A stretch of 64,000 nucleotides of DNA from CAZQQU01 sp964595625 (GTDB lineage Bacteria > Bacteroidota > Bacteroidia > Flavobacteriales > Flavobacteriaceae), in assembly GCA_964595625.1 (NCBI GenBank), contig CAZQQU010000001.1, positions 310,001-374,000 on the forward strand. The letters run 5' to 3'. The stretch's first letter is position 1; every line of letters starts with the position of its first letter. Shown here piece after piece: positions 63,183-64,000 of this stretch. Made by a program: the position numbers and the translations under genes. Under the pieces are notes generated by a model that did no database searches, had not been told where the DNA came from, and saw nothing but the letters and a program-made list of their open reading frames with translations.

Positions 63183-64000
63183 ATGAAAAAATTATTCTTG
63201 CTCACCGTTGTTTTTGGATGGTTGGTAGCCTGTAAACAGCCTGCACCTACGACTCCTGAAATAGGACGCTATACCATCGAACAATTCATGGACAACGAGT
63301 CGGTGATGGGAAGTGGCCTTTCGCCAGACAAAACCAAATTGTTGGTAACCAGTAACCGATCGGGAATTTTTAATATGTACAACATAGATGTAGCCACGGG
63401 TGAATACACCACATTAACCCAATCGGATTCTGCCTCGGTATATGCCATCTCCTATTTCCCTGCTGACGAAAGAATTTTATTTAGAATGGATGGCAACGGC
63501 GATGAAATTTACAAACTGTTTGTCAAAGACGGTGAGAACATTACCCGGTTAACACCCGCTGAAAATGTACGCGCCTTATTCTATGGTTGGTCTTCCGATG
63601 ATACCGGTTTTTATTATGCCACCAACCAAAGAGATCCACGTCTGATGGATATTTATAAAATGGATATTGAAACTTTTACACCTACCTTATTGTTTCAGAA
63701 TGATGGTAGCTATGATTTTGGAGGTATTTCTCATAATGAGAAATTCATAGCCCTCTCCAAATCGTTAAATACTAACGATTCGGATTTGTTTTTATACGAA
63801 TTGGCAACCGGTGAATACATTCCTATCAACCCAGAAAAAAGCGGAAATACCGCCCAAGGTTTTACTTTAGACGGACGTTATTTTTATTATACCACCGATG
63901 CTAATAATGAATTTTCGTATTTGATGAAATACGATCTTGAAACCAAAAGCTCTCAAAAGATAGTAGAAAAAAATTGGGATATTTTAGGGATGAGTTTTAC
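63183..64000 (+). CDS. S9 family (prolyl oligopeptidase) peptidase lipoprotein, N-terminal part
   Basis: The open frame runs from the ATG at 63183 to the window edge without a stop (about 272 residues). A lipobox-like WLVAC (Cys near residue 17) indicates a lipoprotein. The rest is a beta-propeller start typical of S9 peptidases, with repeated blocks such as SPDKTKLLVTSNRSGIFNMY and DERILFRMDGNGDEIYKLF. The catalytic alpha/beta hydrolase domain lies beyond the window, so the enzyme assignment is inferred from the propeller. Confidence 0.75.
   Translation, partial: MKKLFLLTVVFGWLVACKQPAPTTPEIGRYTIEQFMDNESVMGSGLSPDKTKLLVTSNRSGIFNMYNIDVATGEYTTLTQSDSASVYAISYFPADERILFRMDGNGDEIYKLFVKDGENITRLTPAENVRALFYGWSSDDTGFYYATNQRDPRLMDIYKMDIETFTPTLLFQNDGSYDFGGISHNEKFIALSKSLNTNDSDLFLYELATGEYIPINPEKSGNTAQGFTLDGRYFYYTTDANNEFSYLMKYDLETKSSQKIVEKNWDILGMSF

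Noticed and set aside
1..64000. tRNA/rRNA genes, insertion sequences or prophage
   Set aside because: No tRNA-like cloverleaf or T-loop sequence, rRNA, transposase, integrase or structural phage gene was found on either strand by reading.

Overview
This 64 kb window is chromosomal DNA of a bacterium of the phylum Bacteroidota, most likely family Flavobacteriaceae. The evidence is the low GC content, the TTG / TAnnTTTG (-33/-7) promoter grammar in front of many genes, two C-terminal type IX secretion (T9SS) sorting domains (both in decayed genes), lineage-typical families (DUF4290, DUF493, DUF4834, 2TM-domain kinase, YfhO, fused E1 2-oxoacid dehydrogenase, MurA with Asp in place of the catalytic Cys), and many SPII lipoproteins. 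I see no rRNA, tRNA, CRISPR array, prophage or insertion sequence.

Layout. 1-9.8 kb is housekeeping: a GH23-like muramidase, murA, DUF4290, DUF493, a P-loop ATPase, recQ, fmt, a HU gene with a clear promoter and terminator, and a LolC/E-type permease divergent from namZ (exo-muramidase). 9.9-11.9 kb holds secreted proteins, one with three 93-bp tandem repeats. 11.9-17.3 kb (minus) is a surface-glycan set: flippase, GT4 glycosyltransferase, YfhO, DUF4834. 17.4-22.5 kb carries an outer-membrane protein, a GNAT-like protein, the DUF2207/LemA pair and a lipoprotein next to a fossil T9SS gene. 23-32 kb has aconitase and a periplasmic folding operon of three SurA/parvulin-like genes plus MoxR, divergent from an OmpH/Skp chaperone. 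32-35 kb is ArsC-like reductase, guaB and purT.

35.3-44 kb is a haem-acquisition locus. hmuTUVS runs on the minus strand; a TonB receptor, hmuY and a decayed HmuY-like T9SS gene run divergently on the plus strand. Between the arms is an 82-bp gap with a perfect palindrome overlapping both -7 boxes. Together they describe haem capture at the surface, TonB-dependent import, ABC transport and cytoplasmic haem handling.

44-47.8 kb contains two tandem paralogous surface proteins and then about 780 bp with no convincing gene. That stretch holds three consecutive copies of what looks like one structured RNA family: an outer stem of consensus GCYGCCY/RGGCRGY and an inner region carrying GCTCCCA, with compensatory base changes between copies. 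I consider this the best candidate in the window for something undescribed.

47.7-55.3 kb is metabolism and envelope: fused BCKDH E1, Gfo/Idh/MocA oxidoreductase, mltG, sdaA, panB, an RluA-type pseudouridine synthase. 55.3-63.1 kb is signalling: a NarL-type regulator with a kinase and an overlapping multi-TM protein, hutH, a LytS-like kinase fused to a 2TM domain beside a free-standing 2TM protein and with no LytTR regulator in view, and an ECF sigma factor with a membrane partner. The window ends inside an S9 peptidase lipoprotein.
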